Source: Deltaproteobacteria bacterium
GTDB lineage: Bacteria > Desulfobacterota > Desulfobulbia > Desulfobulbales > VMSU01
Length of the DNA stretch: 7,993 bases
Assembly (NCBI GenBank): GCA_024274995.1
Contig: JAJSAA010000127.1
Span: 1-7,993 of the forward strand
Direction: 5' to 3'
Shown here: piece by piece, positions 6,033-7,993 of the stretch
Layout: each line of letters opens with the position of its first letter
How positions within the stretch are numbered: position 1 is the first letter of the stretch
Notes under the pieces: generated by a model
Databases searched by the model: none
Told to the model about the DNA's origin: nothing
Seen by the model: the letters and a program-made list of their open reading frames with translations, nothing else
Position numbers and translations under genes: made by a program

Positions 6033-6474
6033 AAAAAAAGGCGCTGATCCCAAGGGGTTTTCACTCCTGGAGCTCCTGGTGGTCATGATAATCATGGGTA
6101 TTCTGGCCGGGGTGGCAGGCCCTTCGGTGGGACGCTTCATGAATTCCCTGGCCTTTAGAAAGCAGAGCGGCCGGATAATGGCGGCAGTCCGCTACGCCCG
6201 CCTCAAGGCGGTGACCAATGGCCGGGCCGTAATTATGACCCTGAATCCAGACAATAACAACCTGCGCCTTGACGAGGGGGCCGTGCAGGAGGAGCGCGAT
6301 CTGAGGCTCACGGCCGACGATACCATAAGTCTCGAACCGGAAATTATAAAATTCTCCCCGGACGGTCACGCCACACCCGCCGCTATATCTTTTACCAAGG
6401 GCGATCGCAGCGAGAAGATTATTATCGACTCCCTCTCCGGACTGCCTGTTTTGGATGTGGATAATGGGGATTAA
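6016..6474 (+). CDS. gspH: Minor pseudopilin GspH
   Basis: 152 residues with a type IV prepilin leader: a basic 14-residue prepeptide ending KG, cleavage between G14 and F15, the invariant glutamate at +5 (E19), methylatable F at +1 and a hydrophobic helix FSLLELLVVMIIMGILAGVA (15-34). The C-terminal part has the GspH-type pattern KFSPDGHATPAAISF (112-126) and IIIDSLSGLPVL (135-146). GspH is a minor subunit near the tip of the pseudopilus, processed by prepilin peptidase GspO. The start codon overlaps the end of gspF and has only a weak ribosome site, so coupling is likely. A run of nine A bases (6031-6039) lies in the leader. It is too short of Gly/Pro-rich features and too GspH-like at the C-terminus to be the major pseudopilin GspG. 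Confidence 0.85.
   Translation: MILPVKKKGADPKGFSLLELLVVMIIMGILAGVAGPSVGRFMNSLAFRKQSGRIMAAVRYARLKAVTNGRAVIMTLNPDNNNLRLDEGAVQEERDLRLTADDTISLEPEIIKFSPDGHATPAAISFTKGDRSEKIIIDSLSGLPVLDVDNGD
6031..6039. repeat. Homopolymer A9 at the start of gspH
   Basis: Nine consecutive A bases start within the gspF stop codon (TAA, 6030-6032) and encode KKK (residues 6-8) of the GspH leader. Runs of this length are prone to replication or transcriptional slippage, and a one-base change would put gspH out of frame. Confidence 0.7.
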
Positions 6475-7030
6475 AAAACAAGGTTTCACCCTCTTTGAGC
6501 TCCTCGTCGCCGTTCTGCTGTTGGCCATGGTCTCGGTTATGCTCTATTCGGTATTGAACGTGGGGATCAAATTCTCCGCCCAGGGTAGCCGCCGGGTGCT
6601 GGCCATGGAACGAGAATACGGCCTCCTGAATCTGCTCAAGAGCCAGATCAGCAGCGCCGTCTATGACTATAAGACCAAAAAGTTACTCATCTCCAGCGAT
6701 GATGACATATTTCGGATTGTCACCCGCAACCCTTATATCTATGAGAATGCCGGGATCGTGCTGGCCATATATCGTTATAACAGCAGCGAACAGGCCATAT
6801 ATTACACCGAGAAACGTGATTATTATAATACGGATTACCCCTATGATAAATACGTGCCTGATTTTGATGAAATGACCATTTTATCCCGTAATGTAAGTTC
6901 CTTCGCGGTGACCTATGACCAGGATAGCGGCCCCGAGGTCGATATTACCTACGAGGGACAAAATTACAGCATAGTCCCCAAGTGTGCCGATGATAAGGCG
7001 CTGAGCAAATTACAGGAAAATGCGAAATAA
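6464..7030 (+). CDS. gspJ: Minor pseudopilin GspJ
   Basis: 188 residues from ATG at 6464, giving the short prepeptide MGIKKQG with cleavage before F8, glutamate at +5 (E12) and a hydrophobic helix to about residue 31. An ATG at 6455 would add three residues and is less typical. Length near 190 and the LAMEREYGLLNLLKSQIS stretch (46-63) fit GspJ, which forms the pseudopilus tip complex with GspI and GspK. The middle is unusually tyrosine-rich: 11 Tyr between residues 91 and 130, with acidic neighbours (YYNTDYPYDKY). The gene overlaps gspH by 11 bases and gspI by 11 bases. It precedes gspI here, whereas the usual order is I then J. Assignment rests on length and the position relative to gspK rather than a diagnostic motif. 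Confidence 0.75.
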   Translation: MGIKKQGFTLFELLVAVLLLAMVSVMLYSVLNVGIKFSAQGSRRVLAMEREYGLLNLLKSQISSAVYDYKTKKLLISSDDDIFRIVTRNPYIYENAGIVLAIYRYNSSEQAIYYTEKRDYYNTDYPYDKYVPDFDEMTILSRNVSSFAVTYDQDSGPEVDITYEGQNYSIVPKCADDKALSKLQENAK

Positions 7031-7325
7031 AGGCTTTACCCTCATAGAAATTCTGGTGGCAGTGGTAATTATGGGGATGGCCTATGTGGCCATTCTCCAG
7101 AGCTTCTCCCTCTCAAGCCGTAATATCGCCCGCCTGGATAAGGAGCGTACCGCTCTCTTAGTTAATTCTCTAAACTTTGAACAGCAGTTGTTAAGCCCAG
7201 AGCAACTGAACAACGGAGCGACAGAGGCCGACGATGACATAATGGCCAAGGGTGCCTTCTATCAATTATCCCTGGTTGCAAGTGAAAATAATGCTTTTAT
7301 GACCCTGAAGCTGGACAAAAAGTAA
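7020..7325 (+). CDS. gspI: Minor pseudopilin GspI
   Basis: 101 residues, slightly shorter than the usual 115-130 for GspI. The prepeptide MRNKG is cleaved before F6, with glutamate at +5 (E10) and the hydrophobic helix FTLIEILVAVVIMGMAYVAI (6-25). The following LDKERTALLVNSLNFEQQL (39-57) has the GspI-like pattern of a helix with Ala/Leu and an Asn before a Gln-Leu pair. The rest is a short predicted strand region ending at DKK. AGGA 4 bases before the ATG is a usable ribosome site inside gspJ. It overlaps gspJ by 11 bases. GspI is the partner that nucleates the tip complex with J and K. Confidence 0.75.
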   Translation: MRNKGFTLIEILVAVVIMGMAYVAILQSFSLSSRNIARLDKERTALLVNSLNFEQQLLSPEQLNNGATEADDDIMAKGAFYQLSLVASENNAFMTLKLDKK

Positions 7326-7327
7326 TA

Positions 7328-7993
7328 ATGTCTGCTAATCTAATAATTAACAAGCGCTTAGGGAGGGTGGCGGGGCAGAATGGTTTTGCCCTCGTGGTGG
7401 TGATTCTGGTTATGCTTCTGGCCAGCGTTCTGGCCTCCCAGCTCATCATGCTGACCAGCACCGAATTAAAAATCTCCCATAATATAAAATCGCGCGCCGT
7501 TGGTCATTTTCTGGCCGAAGCCGGGATAAATCTGGGGTTATTCCGGCTGTTAGACCGCCCCTTGGATACCCCGGTCGATCTGGGGCCGGAGGAGGACTGG
7601 GATAAATTTTACCAGGGTTATAAATATGCCCTGTTTCTCCCCACGGGCCGGGTTACCTATTATGTAAGCAACGAATCCGGTAAAATTGATTTAAACCACG
7701 CCCCCCCCGGACTCATGCGTCTTTTTCTAACCTACGAACTGGGCCTGGAACCGGGGACCGATGATGTACGAATTGACACTATCATCGACTCCATGGCCGA
7801 CTGGCGGGATACCGACAACATGCACCGTCTGAACGGGGCTGAGAACGAGTATTACACCAACCTCGACTCCCCCTATATTGTTAGAAACGGCCCGATTAAA
7901 GACCCGTCTGAGTTCTTTCTAATTAAAGACACCGGGGAATTAGCCGGTAAATTTGAGGCCACGGATATCTTCACCGTCCACAATCCGACCGGC
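7328..7993 (+). CDS. gspK: Minor pseudopilin GspK, N-terminal 222 residues
   Basis: The frame stays open to the right edge of the window; full-length GspK is usually 300 or more residues. A 19-residue basic leader ends in NG, with cleavage before F20 and a hydrophobic helix FALVVVILVMLLASVLAS (20-37). There is no glutamate at +5, which is normal for GspK, the capping subunit. GspK hallmarks are NESGKIDLNHAPPG (115-128) and IIDSMADWRDTDNMHRLNGA (152-171) followed by ENEYY (172-176), matching the family's large alpha domain with its acidic/ligand residues. The ATG is 2 bases after the gspI stop with no clear ribosome site, so reinitiation is likely. A run of eight C bases (7701-7708) encodes part of the APPG motif. 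The gene is expected to be followed by gspL/M and others outside the window. Confidence 0.93.
   Translation, partial: MSANLIINKRLGRVAGQNGFALVVVILVMLLASVLASQLIMLTSTELKISHNIKSRAVGHFLAEAGINLGLFRLLDRPLDTPVDLGPEEDWDKFYQGYKYALFLPTGRVTYYVSNESGKIDLNHAPPGLMRLFLTYELGLEPGTDDVRIDTIIDSMADWRDTDNMHRLNGAENEYYTNLDSPYIVRNGPIKDPSEFFLIKDTGELAGKFEATDIFTVHNPTG
7701..7708. repeat. Homopolymer C8 within gspK
   Basis: Eight consecutive C bases encode the A-P-P part of the APPG motif. Poly-C runs are classic slippage sites in phase-variable genes, but this is a single run of modest length in a conserved motif, so it may be only codon choice. Confidence 0.6.

Noticed and set aside
6061..6528. 155-codon open frame on the minus strand
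   Set aside because: It lies opposite gspH and the start of gspJ, both with clear prepilin leaders. The minus-strand protein has no recognisable domain and looks like a shadow of the plus-strand genes.
1..7993. Defence island, prophage, CRISPR array or insertion sequence
   Set aside because: No transposase, integrase, Cas, restriction, toxin-antitoxin or phage structural gene is visible, and no regularly spaced repeat array exists.

Overview
The window looks like ordinary chromosomal DNA from a Gram-negative bacterium with roughly balanced to moderately high GC. A type II secretion (Gsp) cluster implies an outer membrane. The overall gene style (LsrF-type aldolase next to a zinc dehydrogenase, an uncharacterised helical protein beginning MAEIKST, a Gsp operon led by a TPR gene) reminds me most of Desulfobacterota (the former Deltaproteobacteria). 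That placement is an inference from memory, not a computed result.

Left part (1-1280, minus strand): a zinc-dependent medium-chain alcohol/polyol dehydrogenase (252-1280) is followed, after a 98-base gap, by the first 51 codons of an LsrF-family thiolase/aldolase that runs off the left edge. The gap carries a tandem heptamer repeat and a small palindrome. The two genes probably share a sugar or diketone-phosphate pathway.

Middle part (1281-2471, plus strand): an 89-base divergent region leads into a two-gene unit. The first gene encodes a 200-residue, all-helical, Gln/Met-rich protein of unknown function. The second encodes an 86-residue unknown protein and starts 2 bases after the first one stops. 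Next comes a 236-base non-coding stretch holding a second heptamer repeat (overlapping the stop codon), a weak terminator-like hairpin, a sigma70-like promoter, a long imperfect inverted repeat and a 15-base palindrome followed by a T tract.

Right part (2472-7993, plus strand): a tightly packed operon of TPR protein - GspE - GspF - GspH - GspJ - GspI - GspK (open at the right edge). Five of the six junctions overlap and the sixth has a 2-base gap, so translation is probably coupled throughout. GspE is the cytoplasmic ATPase, GspF the inner-membrane platform, GspH/I/J/K the minor pseudopilins that would form the tip of the pseudopilus. The major pseudopilin GspG, normally between F and H, is absent, and J precedes I, the reverse of the textbook G-H-I-J-K order. 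The TPR protein has no signal peptide or lipobox, so it is probably a cytoplasmic accessory. I found no RNA gene, CRISPR array, transposase or phage gene. I do not see a clearly new biological system; the points most worth a second look are the Gsp gene order, the TPR leader gene and the non-coding repeats.
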